The notes below the pieces were generated by a model, which made no database searches, was not told the DNA's origin, and saw nothing but the letters and a program-made list of their open reading frames with translations. Of a stretch of DNA of 64,000 nt, positions 50,349 to 59,089 are shown piece after piece (the first letter of the stretch is position 1; the number at the start of each line of letters is the position of its first letter). A program made the position numbers and the translations under genes. Source of the DNA: Micromonospora qiuiae (GTDB taxonomy: Bacteria > Actinomycetota > Actinomycetes > Mycobacteriales > Micromonosporaceae); NCBI RefSeq assembly GCF_016863555.1, contig NZ_BOPC01000049.1, forward strand, positions 1 through 64,000, read 5' to 3'.

Positions 50349-51245
50349 TCAGAAGTCGCCCTCGGCGACCTGGAAGACGGTGAGACCGAGTTCCCGCCAC
50401 ATCTTCACCACCTGCGCCCGGTCGTCGAAGACGCCGACCACCCGGTAGCGGCCCTCGATCTCGTGCTCGAATATCTCCCGTTTGACGATCGAGTCCTTGC
50501 GTGAGTCGCCGACCGCCCGCAGGTGCAGGGCCAGGTACGGCACCTTGACGTGCCGGGCGAGCCACGCCTCGGTGGCGGCGCGGGCCGTGGCGTCCCGGCC
50601 GGAGCAGAAGATCACGCCGTAGCCGGCGGCGTGCATCGCCCGGATCGCCGCGATCACGGCAGGGTTCGGGGCGTCCTCGCCGACCCGGCTCATGTCGTAC
50701 GGGCTGCGTGACACATTCAGCGCCACGGTGCCGTCGATGTCCACCAGGACGATCTCCGGTGGTTCGGCCGACGGCGGGTGCACCGCCGCGGGCCGCCCGG
50801 TGCGGGCCTGCGGTACGGGAAGCGGCAGCGTCCTGCCCGCCAGGTAGCGCTCGTGCAACCGCCGGATCGCCGCCTCGCCGACCCGGTCGGCCTCCGGGCG
50901 GGCGGCGTCGCGGCGCAGGCACTCCTGAAGCGGTACGTCGGTGAAGTCGTGCACCTCGAACTCGGCGCCGTAGCGGGTGGCCAGGTCCGCCCAGTCCCGC
51001 AGCCCACGGGAGCGCAGGTTGGTGTCGTCCACGCAGACATCGGCGCCGGCCCGGAGCAACGCCTCGACCTGGGCCCGCTGGGCGACGGTGACCTGCCATT
51101 CGGCCCGCTGGGTGAAGAGTCGTTCGCCGTGCAGCATCCGGCGCAGATCGTCCCGGTTGACCCGGACCACGGACGGCTGAAGGGTCCGGGCGAATGTGGT
51201 CTTGCCGCTGGCGGGCAGGCCTCGGGTGGCGATCAGGCGGGCCAT
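50349..51245 (-). CDS. T4-type polynucleotide kinase/3'-phosphatase
   Basis: The 298-residue protein has the domain order of phage T4 Pnkp: an N-terminal P-loop kinase (RGLPASGKTTFARTL, then NRDDLRRMLHGE and VDDTNLRSRGLRDW) and a C-terminal HAD phosphatase (LVDIDGTVALN, SGRDATAR, FDDRAQVVKMWRELGL). The closing FQVAEGDF is nearly the same as the T4 protein's end as I recall it. Such enzymes phosphorylate 5'-OH ends and remove 3'-phosphates from RNA or DNA, healing breaks before ligation. No RNA ligase is adjacent. The ATG follows CGGAGGAG. It interrupts the rho-rpmE neighbourhood on the opposite strand. Confidence 0.88.
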   Translation of the reverse strand: MARLIATRGLPASGKTTFARTLQPSVVRVNRDDLRRMLHGERLFTQRAEWQVTVAQRAQVEALLRAGADVCVDDTNLRSRGLRDWADLATRYGAEFEVHDFTDVPLQECLRRDAARPEADRVGEAAIRRLHERYLAGRTLPLPVPQARTGRPAAVHPPSAEPPEIVLVDIDGTVALNVSRSPYDMSRVGEDAPNPAVIAAIRAMHAAGYGVIFCSGRDATARAATEAWLARHVKVPYLALHLRAVGDSRKDSIVKREIFEHEIEGRYRVVGVFDDRAQVVKMWRELGLTVFQVAEGDF

Positions 51246-51528
51246 GGCTCCTCCGTGTCGTCGTACGTCCGGGTGGTCTCGCGGACGCCCGTAGCCGGGC
51301 GCCCGGGCGGGGCACGCGGACCGTACCGGGTGAATGCCCGGCGCGGCGGCGGGAATACGAGATGGCCAGGTGCACGTTGCCGATGCCGGACCTGTGGTGC
51401 GGCCCGCTTTCCGGGCTGGCTGACGCCCGTGGCACACTGGTCAGTCGGCCACCGGTTCCGGTTCACGCCCCGATGAGCGCATCAAGCCCAGGGCGACCCG
51501 GCGACCACGACGAGAGGACCGAGGCGAC

Positions 51529-51753
51529 ATGAGGCAGAACATCCACCCGGAGTACGTGACCACCGAGGTCACCTGCTCCTGCGGCAACACCTTCACCACC
51601 CGCAGCACCGCCAAGGGCGGCTCGATCCACGTCGAGACGTGCAGCGCCTGCCACCCGTTCTACACCGGCAAGCAGCGCGTCCTGGACACCGCCGGCCGGG
51701 TCGCGAAGTTCCAGCAGAAGTACGCCAAGGTTCAGGCCAAGAAGGCCAAGTAG
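51529..51753 (+). CDS. rpmE: 50S ribosomal protein L31 (zinc-binding type)
   Basis: The 74-residue protein has the zinc-ligand set of the Cys-containing L31 type: CSCGNTF and [14 protein letters not shown]. It sits in its usual place between rho and prfA. The ATG follows GAGAGGACCGAGG. A GC hairpin follows the stop. No second (Cys-less) copy is in the window. Confidence 0.97.
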   Translation: MRQNIHPEYVTTEVTCSCGNTFTTRSTAKGGSIHVETCSACHPFYTGKQRVLDTAGRVAKFQQKYAKVQAKKAK

Positions 51754-51762
51754 CTCCTCGTT

Positions 51763-51801
51763 CGACGCCCGCGTCCGGTTTCCCGCCGGGCGCGGGCGTC
51801 G
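51763..51801 (+). terminator. Hairpin after rpmE
   Basis: CGACGCCCGCG (51763-51773) pairs perfectly with 51791-51801, and the loop can form a further CCGG stem. GCCGTCTTT follows. Confidence 0.75.
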
Positions 51802-51849
51802 GCCGTCTTTCGTCCCGGTCTTCCGTCATCCCTAGGAGCAATCCCCCGC

Positions 51850-52938
51850 ATGAGCAGCGAGCGCCTGGCCGCCCTCCTCGACGAGTACGCCGAGTTGGAG
51901 AGGCGGTTGGCCGATCCCACGATTCACGCCGACCAGGGCACCGCCCGCCGGGTGGGTCGCCGGTACGCGGAACTGGTCCCGCTGCACAAGGCCGCCGCCG
52001 AGCTGGAGCAGGCCCGGGCGGATCTGGCCGCGGCGCGGGAGTTGGCCGCCGAGGACGCCTCCTTCGAGGCCGAGGCCGAGGCGATCGCGTCGACGTTGCC
52101 CGGGTTGGAGAAACGGCTGGCCGAGTTGCTGATCCCGCGTGACCCGCACGACGCCAAGGACGTCATCGTCGAGATCAAGGCCGGCGAGGGCGGTGAGGAG
52201 TCGGCGCTGTTCGCCGGCGACCTGTTGCGCATGTACACCCGGTACGCGGAGCGGCGCGGCTGGCTCACCGAGGTGATCGACGCTCAGGACTCCGACCTCG
52301 GTGGAGTCAAGGACGTCTCCCTGGCGATCAAGACCAAGGGGGTGCCGGAGGGCGGCAACGGGGTCTGGTCCCGGTTGAAGTGGGAGGGCGGCGTGCACCG
52401 CGTGCAGCGGGTACCGGTCACCGAGTCGCAGGGACGCATCCACACCAGCGCGGCCGGTGTGCTGGTGCTGCCCGAGGCGGAGGAGGTCGACGTCACCATC
52501 GACCCCCACGAGCTGCGCATCGACGTGTACCGCTCGTCAGGGCCGGGCGGCCAGTCGGTCAACACCACCGACTCGGCAGTGCGGATCACCCACGTGCCCA
52601 CCGGCATCGTGGTCTCCTGCCAGAACGAGAAGTCCCAGTTGCAGAACCGGGAGCAGGCGTTGCGCATTCTCCGGGCCCGGCTGCTCGCCGCCGCTCAGGA
52701 GCAGGCCGACGCGGCCGCCTCGGACGCCCGCAAGGCGCAGGTGCGTACGGTCGATCGTTCGGAGCGCATCCGCACGTACAACTTCCCCCAGAACCGGATC
52801 ACCGACCACCGGATCGGCTACACGGCGTACAACCTGGATCTGGCGCTGGACGGGGAGCTGGACGGCGTGCTCGACGCCCTCAGCGAGGCCGACCGGGCCG
52901 CCCGCCTGGCCGGCGAGGCCGAACTCGCCCGGCGCTGA
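51850..52938 (+). CDS. prfA: Peptide chain release factor 1
   Basis: The 362-residue class I release factor reads UAA and UAG. The GGQ catalytic motif (residues 233-235, Gln235) is in [16 protein letters not shown], and the domain with [15 protein letters not shown] is typical of RF1. The N-terminal coiled helical domain is intact. Its usual partner prmC, which methylates the GGQ glutamine, lies 1.6 kb downstream beyond an inserted diguanylate cyclase gene on the opposite strand. Confidence 0.97.
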   Translation: MSSERLAALLDEYAELERRLADPTIHADQGTARRVGRRYAELVPLHKAAAELEQARADLAAARELAAEDASFEAEAEAIASTLPGLEKRLAELLIPRDPHDAKDVIVEIKAGEGGEESALFAGDLLRMYTRYAERRGWLTEVIDAQDSDLGGVKDVSLAIKTKGVPEGGNGVWSRLKWEGGVHRVQRVPVTESQGRIHTSAAGVLVLPEAEEVDVTIDPHELRIDVYRSSGPGGQSVNTTDSAVRITHVPTGIVVSCQNEKSQLQNREQALRILRARLLAAAQEQADAAASDARKAQVRTVDRSERIRTYNFPQNRITDHRIGYTAYNLDLALDGELDGVLDALSEADRAARLAGEAELARR

Positions 52939-52945
52939 TCCGCCT

Positions 52946-54499
52946 TCAGGCGCTGCGCGGGCGGACCTTCGCCCGCAGCATCTCGCGGTCGGCGGCCTCG
53001 AAGGCGGCGCTGAGCGCGTCCCGCTGGCCGGGGCCGCCGGCGCGCACCTCGGAGAAGCCGATGCTCACGCCGACCGGTGTGCCCGGCACGAGCGACTCCC
53101 AGTCCTCGGTGCGTACGGCGGCGTCGATGCGGCGGGCCACCTCCGTCGCCTCGGTCATCCCCGCCCCCGGCAGCACCACCACGAACTCGTCGCCGCCGTA
53201 GCGGGCCACGAAGTCGCCCCGGCGCATCACCCGGTTGATCACACCGGCGATCCGCTGGAGGACCAGGTCCCCCGAGTGGTGTCCGTGGTGGGTGTTCACC
53301 GCCTTGAACCCGTCGAGGTCGCAGACGCCGATCACCACGCGCTCGCCCCGGGACACCACCGCCGCGATGTAGCGCTCCAGCCGGCGCCGGTTCGGCAGCC
53401 CGGTCAACGGGTCGGTCAGCGCTTCGCCCTCGAAACGCGCCGCCTCGCGCCGCATCTCCTCGTGGTCGATCCGGGCCGCGATGCCGTCGATGTAGACGTC
53501 ACGGAGCCGGTCGTGCCGCTGGGCGGCGAGCCGGAAGGCCAGCCGGTCGGCGCGGTGTGCGCCCGCGTGATCCCCCGCCCGGGCCAGCGCCATGCTACGC
53601 AGCCGGGCCCCTTCGGCGGCGCCGAGCGTCTCGGCGGCCACCTGGACGGTGTCCAGCCGGGCGATCGCCTCGACCGGTCGGCCGGCGGCGATGGCCAGGC
53701 AGACCTGACCGAGCTGGCGCATGTCCCGGGCCCGGGCGCTGTCCGCGCCGTGCCCGAGCAGTCGGGCCGGATCGCTGTCCGCGTCGGCGTCGTCGACGCG
53801 ATCGCCGAGGGCGGCCCGGCGGGCACCGGCGTAGCCGTAGGCGGCCAGGCTGCTGGGGCGCAGCCGGTCGGCGCGACCGGCCGCGATGAACCGGTCGAGG
53901 TCGACCGCGACGTCCCGCAGCACGCGCAGGCAGCCGTCGCTGTCGCCGGTGTGGTCCAGCGCCACGGCGTTGCGCAGCCGGATGCCCGGTGCGGCGAACG
54001 TCTCCTCCGGGATCCCGGCGGCGGTGCCGAGCTGCCGGGCTCGCTCGATCGCCCCGAGCGCGTAGCCGTGGAAGCTCAGGTACGAGTAGGCCATCGCCAG
54101 GTCGTGCCAGCCCCAGGCGGTGTCCCGGTCCGGGTCGTCCACCGCGTTGAACGCGCGTGCGGCCTTGACCAGATGCGTGACGCAACGGTCCAACGCGCCC
54201 TGATGGTGCGCGGCCAACGCGGCCAACGCGTGAAGGTGCCCGTGCAGGTAGGGCTCGGCGAGGTCGCGTACGGCGGCGGCGGCCTCCTCGATCGCCCGGG
54301 TGTACTCGGCCGTCCGGCCGAGGTTGATCAGCGCGGAGAGACGCTGTACGAGCGCGTCGGCGCGGGCCTGGGGATCCCGGGTGACCCGTAGCACCCGCTC
54401 CAGGATCGCGTACGCCTCGACCGAGCGGCTCACCTCCTGCAGCGCCCGCGCTTTTGTCAGGGCGTCAACCTGGTCATCGACCCGGTCGAGCCAGCCCAC
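52946..54499 (-). CDS. Diguanylate cyclase (GGDEF) with N-terminal TPR-like helical domain
   Basis: The 517-residue soluble protein has a long all-alpha, Ala/Leu/Arg-rich N-terminal part (about 1-340, TPR-like) and a C-terminal GGDEF domain that makes cyclic di-GMP from two GTP. The active-site GGDEF is at 435-439 (RYGGDEFVVVLPGAG). The RxxD product-inhibition site RRGD lies five residues before it, so feedback inhibition is expected. There is no transmembrane helix or EAL domain. The GTG start follows GGAGGTCGCG. The gene is divergent from prmC and convergent with prfA, interrupting the usual prfA-prmC pair. Confidence 0.92.
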   Translation of the reverse strand: MGWLDRVDDQVDALTKARALQEVSRSVEAYAILERVLRVTRDPQARADALVQRLSALINLGRTAEYTRAIEEAAAAVRDLAEPYLHGHLHALAALAAHHQGALDRCVTHLVKAARAFNAVDDPDRDTAWGWHDLAMAYSYLSFHGYALGAIERARQLGTAAGIPEETFAAPGIRLRNAVALDHTGDSDGCLRVLRDVAVDLDRFIAAGRADRLRPSSLAAYGYAGARRAALGDRVDDADADSDPARLLGHGADSARARDMRQLGQVCLAIAAGRPVEAIARLDTVQVAAETLGAAEGARLRSMALARAGDHAGAHRADRLAFRLAAQRHDRLRDVYIDGIAARIDHEEMRREAARFEGEALTDPLTGLPNRRRLERYIAAVVSRGERVVIGVCDLDGFKAVNTHHGHHSGDLVLQRIAGVINRVMRRGDFVARYGGDEFVVVLPGAGMTEATEVARRIDAAVRTEDWESLVPGTPVGVSIGFSEVRAGGPGQRDALSAAFEAADREMLRAKVRPRSA

Positions 54500-54570
54500 C
54501 CGCGACCTCCCGTCGGTGTGTCGCCTGCACCTGCTTATGCACGTGCACCGCGACGCCTCATGATTATTGC

Positions 54571-55524
54571 GTGACCACCGAGCCGCAACACCCGTCCGAA
54601 GGGGCGGGACAGCGACGGGCCACTCCCGTAGTGGCCGACGCCGCCCGTGACCTGGCAAAAGCCGGTGTGACCTCGGCGCGGGCCGAGGCCGAAATGCTGG
54701 CCGCGTACGTGCTCGGGGTGCCCCGGGGACGGCTGGCCCTGGCCGAAGGCTTCACCGACGGGCAGCTCGAGCATTTTCGGAATCTGGTGCGTCGCCGATC
54801 GGCACGGGAGCCGCTGCAGCATCTGACCGGCAGTGCCGGCTTCCGGCATCTGGAACTCGCCGTCGGGCCGGGCGTCTTCGTGCCGCGCCCGGAAACCGAA
54901 CTGCTCGCCGGCTGGGCCGTCGAGCGGGCCCGGAACGGCGGGGGCGCCGAGCCGTTGGTGGTGGATCTGTGCAGCGGCTCCGGGGCGATCGCGTTGTCGG
55001 TGGCCCAGGAGGTGCCGGCCGCCCGGGTGATAGCGGTGGAGCGTTCTGCGGCCGCACTGTCCTGGCTGCTCCGCAACGCGGCGGTGCGGGCCGCCGCGGG
55101 GGACCGACCGATCGAGGTGGTCGAGGCGGACGCGACCGATCCGGACCTGCTGGCCGAACTGGCCGACCAGGTGGACGTGCTGGTGTGCAACCCGCCCTAC
55201 GTTCCGCAGTCGGTGGCCGTACCGCCCGAGGTGGCCGGGCACGATCCGGCGGAGGCGGTGTTCGGCGGGGCGGACGGCCTGGCCGTCATCGGGCCGGTGA
55301 TCCACCGCGCGGCGACCCTGCTGCGCCCCGGCGGTGGACTCGGCATCGAGCACGACGACACGCACGGCTCGGTGGTCCCCGGCCTGCTCGCTGCGGACGG
55401 CCGCTACACGGCGATCGCCGACCACCAGGACCTCGCCGGCCGGCCCCGATTCGTGACCGCGTCCCGCCGCGCGGACCGTCCAGCGCCCGAGCCGGCCGAC
55501 ACATGGCAGACTGGCTCCTCGTGA
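54571..55524 (+). CDS. prmC: Release factor glutamine methyltransferase
   Basis: The 317-residue SAM enzyme methylates the Gln of the GGQ motif in RF1 and RF2. The N-terminal helical domain contains REPLQHLTGSAGFRHLELAV, the SAM site is VVDLCSGSGAIAL, and the substrate-Gln-binding NPPY is at 207-210 in CNPPYVP. The C-terminus is about 25 residues longer than usual. The GTG at 54571 lies close after TGATTAT, so the transcript may be leaderless. Its TGA overlaps the start of the next gene. Confidence 0.95.
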   Translation: MTTEPQHPSEGAGQRRATPVVADAARDLAKAGVTSARAEAEMLAAYVLGVPRGRLALAEGFTDGQLEHFRNLVRRRSAREPLQHLTGSAGFRHLELAVGPGVFVPRPETELLAGWAVERARNGGGAEPLVVDLCSGSGAIALSVAQEVPAARVIAVERSAAALSWLLRNAAVRAAAGDRPIEVVEADATDPDLLAELADQVDVLVCNPPYVPQSVAVPPEVAGHDPAEAVFGGADGLAVIGPVIHRAATLLRPGGGLGIEHDDTHGSVVPGLLAADGRYTAIADHQDLAGRPRFVTASRRADRPAPEPADTWQTGSS

Positions 55525-56165
55525 TGCTCTACGACTGCCGGTCGCTCGCCGACCGGGACCGCGGCATCGCTGCGGCCATCGAGGCGGTTCGCAACGGCGA
55601 ACTGGTCGTCCTGCCGACCGACACGGTTTACGGGATCGGCGCGGACGCCTTCACCCCGTACGCGGTGAAGGCCCTGCTCGACGCCAAGGGCGCGCACGTC
55701 CCGCCGCCGGTGCTGATCGGCTCCCGGCACACCCTCGACGGCCTGGTCTACACGCTGCCGACCGCGGCGCGTGACCTGGTGGAGGCGTTCTGGCCGGGTG
55801 CGCTGACCATCCTGGTGAAGCACTCGGCGAGCCTGCGCTGGGATCTCGGTGACGACAGCGGCGTGGTGGCGGTGCGGATGCCGCTGCACCCGGTGGCGTT
55901 GGAGGTGTTGCGGGAGACCGGCCCGATGGCCGTCGCCTCGGCCAACAAGACCGGCCAGCCACCCGCGCTCACCGCCGACGAGGCGCGCGACCAACTGGCC
56001 TACTCGGTGCGGGCGTACCTGGAGGCCGGACCGGCCTCCGATCCGATGCCGAGCACGATCGTGGACCTGACCGGCGACGAGCCGGTGGTGGTCCGGGAGG
56101 GCGCGATCGGCCTGGCCGAACTGCGTGACGTGGTGCCGGATCTGCGCGAGAGTCAGGTGGCGTAG
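55524..56165 (+). CDS. L-threonylcarbamoyladenylate synthase (TsaC/Sua5/YrdC family)
   Basis: The 213-residue protein forms threonylcarbamoyl-AMP for the t6A37 modification of ANN-decoding tRNAs. The YrdC-fold signature is visible: GELVVLPTDTVYGIGADAF, then AFWPGALTILVK, VAVRMPLHP and the nucleotide-binding ASANKTGQPP. There is no C-terminal Sua5 extension. It is coupled to prmC by a one-base overlap (TGATG) and to the phosphatase downstream by TAGTG. The conserved order prmC-tsaC is shared with mycobacteria. Confidence 0.94.
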   Translation: MLYDCRSLADRDRGIAAAIEAVRNGELVVLPTDTVYGIGADAFTPYAVKALLDAKGAHVPPPVLIGSRHTLDGLVYTLPTAARDLVEAFWPGALTILVKHSASLRWDLGDDSGVVAVRMPLHPVALEVLRETGPMAVASANKTGQPPALTADEARDQLAYSVRAYLEAGPASDPMPSTIVDLTGDEPVVVREGAIGLAELRDVVPDLRESQVA

Positions 56166-56776
56166 TGCCTCCCTTCACCGTCCTGCACGTCTGCATGGGA
56201 AACATCTGCCGCTCGCCGATGGCCGAGCGGCTGCTCACCGTCGCCGTGCGGGAGCGGCTGACCCGACGCGACGTCGACCCGGCCCGGGCCGACGAACTGC
56301 TGCACAGCCACAGCGCGGGCACCGGTGGCTGGCACGCTGGCGAGGAGATGAACCCGCCGGCGGCTCGCCAGGTGGTCAGCCGAGGCGGCGACGTCTCCGG
56401 TTTCGCCGCGCGCCGGCTGCGCTCGGAGCACATCGACGCGGCCGACCTGGTCCTGACCGCCACCGCCGATCAGCAGGAGTACGTCGTGGCGCTGCGTCCC
56501 GACGCCGCCGCCCGCACCTTCGTGCTGGGCGAGTTCGGCCGGCTGCTGGCCGCCCTGGATCCGGCCGGGCTGCCGCCGGCCGAGGTCACCCCGGACGCGG
56601 TCCACGCCCGTGGCGTGGCGCTGGTCGACACCGCGGACGCCGCCCGCCAGGGCAGCACCCCGTTGCCCTCCGACGACCTCGACGACCCATGGGGGCGCGG
56701 TGACCAGTGCTTCACCCGCGTGGCCGACGAGATCGAGGAGACCGTGCACCCGCTGGCCGCGGTGCTGCTGCCCTGA
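56165..56776 (+). CDS. Low-molecular-weight protein-tyrosine phosphatase family
   Basis: The 203-residue protein has the CX5R active-site loop at its start (Cys10-MGNIC-Arg16-Ser) and a late Asp-Pro general acid in DLDDPWGRGDQCF, as in low-molecular-weight phosphatases that dephosphorylate tyrosine or arginine residues. It is about 40 residues longer than the canonical form, with insertions in the middle. It is translationally coupled to the upstream synthase. In mycobacteria this position holds the wecA/rfe gene, so this is a lineage-specific replacement. Confidence 0.88.
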   Translation: MPPFTVLHVCMGNICRSPMAERLLTVAVRERLTRRDVDPARADELLHSHSAGTGGWHAGEEMNPPAARQVVSRGGDVSGFAARRLRSEHIDAADLVLTATADQQEYVVALRPDAAARTFVLGEFGRLLAALDPAGLPPAEVTPDAVHARGVALVDTADAARQGSTPLPSDDLDDPWGRGDQCFTRVADEIEETVHPLAAVLLP

Positions 56777-56872
56777 AAGCCTGAATTTCCTCCAGGTATG
56801 GGGGAAACGGTAGCCCAGAGGACGATTAGCGCCATTCTGGGAGGGTCCTGACGGCTCCTGCGGGGAGAGCTG

Positions 56873-58984
56873 ATGACCCGGGCCTTTCTGCCGAAAATGT
56901 TCACCGTCCTGCTGTCCGGCGCACTGGCCGGCCTGGTGCTGGCGGCGGCGGCCCTGCCGGCCGCGCTGGTGTTCGGCTTCGGCTTCTCGGCGCTCGCCGC
57001 GCCGTACGCGGAGCTGCCCAGCACGTTGCGTACGCCACCGACCGCCCAGCGGTCGAACCTGTACGCCAACGACGGCACCACCCTGATCACCTCCTTCTAC
57101 CAGGAGGACCGGGTGGATGTGCCGCTGAGCGAGGTGGCGCCGGTGATGCGCCAGGCGATCATCGCCGCCGAGGACGCCCGCTTCCACGAACACAACGGAG
57201 TCGACCTGCGCGGCATCGCGCGTGCCTTCACCGCCAACCGGCGTGACGGCGTCACCCGGCAGGGCGCCTCCACGCTGACCATGCAGTACGTCCGCAACGT
57301 GCTGAGCACCGACCCCCGACTGAACGAGGCGCAGCGGGCCGCGGCCACCGAGGTGAGCACCGCCCGCAAGCTCCGGGAGATCCGTTACGCGCTGGCGCTG
57401 GAGCGGGAGCTGAGCAAGGACCAGATCCTCACCCGGTACCTCAACATCGCCTACTTCGGGGCCGGTGCGTACGGCATCGCCGCCGCCAGCAAGCGCTACT
57501 TCTCCACCTCCCCGGCGGAGTTGACGCTGGCCCAGGCGGCGATGCTGGCCGGGCTGGTCCGCTCCCCGCACACCGACGACCCGATCAACGGCGATGCGGA
57601 CCGCGCGCTGGCCCGCCGCGGGTACGTGCTGGACCGGATGGTCGAGTCCGGCCAGTTGGCGCCCGACCTGGCGGTGAAGACTCGGGCCGAGCCGCTGAAC
57701 CTGCGGCCCAGCGAGACCCCGAACGACTGCACGGCGGTGCCCGAGGGGCACAACGACCTGGGCTTCTTCTGCGACTGGTTCACCCGCTGGTGGAACGATC
57801 AGGCCGCGTTCGGCGGCAGCGTCGACGAACGGCAGCGCACCCTGCGCCGGGGCGGGTTCACCATCGTCTCCTCGCTCGACCCGTCCGTGCAGCGGGCCGC
57901 CACCGAGCAGGTCCGGCGGGTCTACTCGGTGGACGACCGGTACGCCATGCCGACCGCCGTCATCCAGCCGGGCACCGGACGGGTCCTGGCCATGTCGGTC
58001 AACCGGGTCTACGGCGTGGCGGCGAACCCGCCGGGCCAGAAGAACTACCCGAACACGGTCAACCAGCTCGTCGCCGGGGGCGGCAGCATCGTCGGGTACC
58101 AGGCCGGGTCCACCTTCAAGCTCTTCACCCTGCTGGCCGCCCTGGAGGCCGGGATGCCGCTGAACACCGTCTTTAACGCACCGCGGCGGATCGTCACCGG
58201 ATACCGGGTCAGCGGCGAGACGAGCTGCGGCGGCTACTGGTGCCCGGAGAACGCCAACTCGTTGACCACCGGCGAGCAGGACATGTGGACCGCGTTCGGC
58301 CGCTCGGTCAACACGTACTTCGTCTGGTTGACCGAGCGGGTCGGCGCGGACCGGGTGGTGGAGATGGCCGAGCGGCTGGGCATCGTGCTGCGGGCCGAGG
58401 AAGACGCGCAACTGGCCCGGCACGGTGCGCGCGAGTGGGGGCCGTTCACCCTGGGCGTGGCCGCCACGACCCCGCTGGACCTGGCTGGCGCGTACGCCAC
58501 CCTGGCGGCCGAGGGCACCTGGTGCGCGCCCACTCCGATCACCTCGATCACCGATGCCAACGGTCGCCGGGTGACCGCCGGGCAGCCGGACTGCCGGCAG
58601 GTGCTCGACGTCGACGTGGCCCGCGCCGGGGCCGACGCGGCCCGCTGCCCGGTCGGCGACCAGTCCATGTACCACGCCTGCGCGGGCGGCACGGCCACCC
58701 CGCTGCGCAGGCAGCTCGGCCGGCCGGTCGGCGGCAAGACCGGCAGCTCCGAGCGGTACGCCACGGAGACTCTGGTGGCCTTCACTCCGCAGCTGGCGGT
58801 CGCCGCGATCGCGGCGAACCCGGACGACCCCCGCGACGCGGTCGGTCGGGTGGTTCAGACCGAGATGGTGGAGTCGGTGGGGGAGATCCTCGACTTCGCG
58901 CTGCGGGACCAGCCGGTACGCGACTTCGTGCCGCCGAGCGAGCGGACGGCGTGGCGGGCCACCGGGCAACGTACCGGCGAGTGA
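56873..58984 (+). CDS. Bifunctional class A penicillin-binding protein
   Basis: The 703-residue peptidoglycan synthase has a short cytoplasmic N-terminus, one membrane anchor (about 12-45), a GT51 glycosyltransferase domain with catalytic Glu100 in AAEDARFHEHNGVD and RQGASTLTMQYVRN, and a transpeptidase domain with Ser413-Thr-Phe-Lys, SVN and Lys622-Thr-Gly. All active-site motifs are intact. The ATG follows GGGGAGAG. A Cys-rich loop (CGGYWCPE) lies in the transpeptidase region. It is about 97 bp after the phosphatase gene. A palindromic element lies 8 bp after its stop. Confidence 0.95.
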   Translation: MTRAFLPKMFTVLLSGALAGLVLAAAALPAALVFGFGFSALAAPYAELPSTLRTPPTAQRSNLYANDGTTLITSFYQEDRVDVPLSEVAPVMRQAIIAAEDARFHEHNGVDLRGIARAFTANRRDGVTRQGASTLTMQYVRNVLSTDPRLNEAQRAAATEVSTARKLREIRYALALERELSKDQILTRYLNIAYFGAGAYGIAAASKRYFSTSPAELTLAQAAMLAGLVRSPHTDDPINGDADRALARRGYVLDRMVESGQLAPDLAVKTRAEPLNLRPSETPNDCTAVPEGHNDLGFFCDWFTRWWNDQAAFGGSVDERQRTLRRGGFTIVSSLDPSVQRAATEQVRRVYSVDDRYAMPTAVIQPGTGRVLAMSVNRVYGVAANPPGQKNYPNTVNQLVAGGGSIVGYQAGSTFKLFTLLAALEAGMPLNTVFNAPRRIVTGYRVSGETSCGGYWCPENANSLTTGEQDMWTAFGRSVNTYFVWLTERVGADRVVEMAERLGIVLRAEEDAQLARHGAREWGPFTLGVAATTPLDLAGAYATLAAEGTWCAPTPITSITDANGRRVTAGQPDCRQVLDVDVARAGADAARCPVGDQSMYHACAGGTATPLRRQLGRPVGGKTGSSERYATETLVAFTPQLAVAAIAANPDDPRDAVGRVVQTEMVESVGEILDFALRDQPVRDFVPPSERTAWRATGQRTGE

Positions 58985-58992
58985 CGCAGCGA

Positions 58993-59049
58993 GGTGTTAG
59001 AAGGGGGCCCTTTCAATGCAAAAGGCGTTAATAAGGGGCCCTTCCTTGC
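58993..59049. repeat. Palindromic GGGCCC/AACGCCT element, copy 7
   Basis: In minus orientation it reads GCAAGGAAGGGCCCC, ATTAACGCCTTTTGCATTG, AAAGGGCCCCCTTCTAACACC. It lies between the PBP gene and the small membrane gene preceding the atp operon. Confidence 0.88.
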
Positions 59050-59077
59050 GCGTGTGGGTGTTCGGGGTGGGGTCTCC

Positions 59078-59083
59078 TAGACT
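59078..59083 (+). promoter_or_regulatory. -10 box TAGACT before the atp-associated membrane gene
   Basis: TAGACT is 6 nt before GTG 59090, giving an expected leaderless transcript. This may be a promoter for the start of the ATP synthase region. Confidence 0.5.
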
Positions 59084-59089
59084 CGGTGT

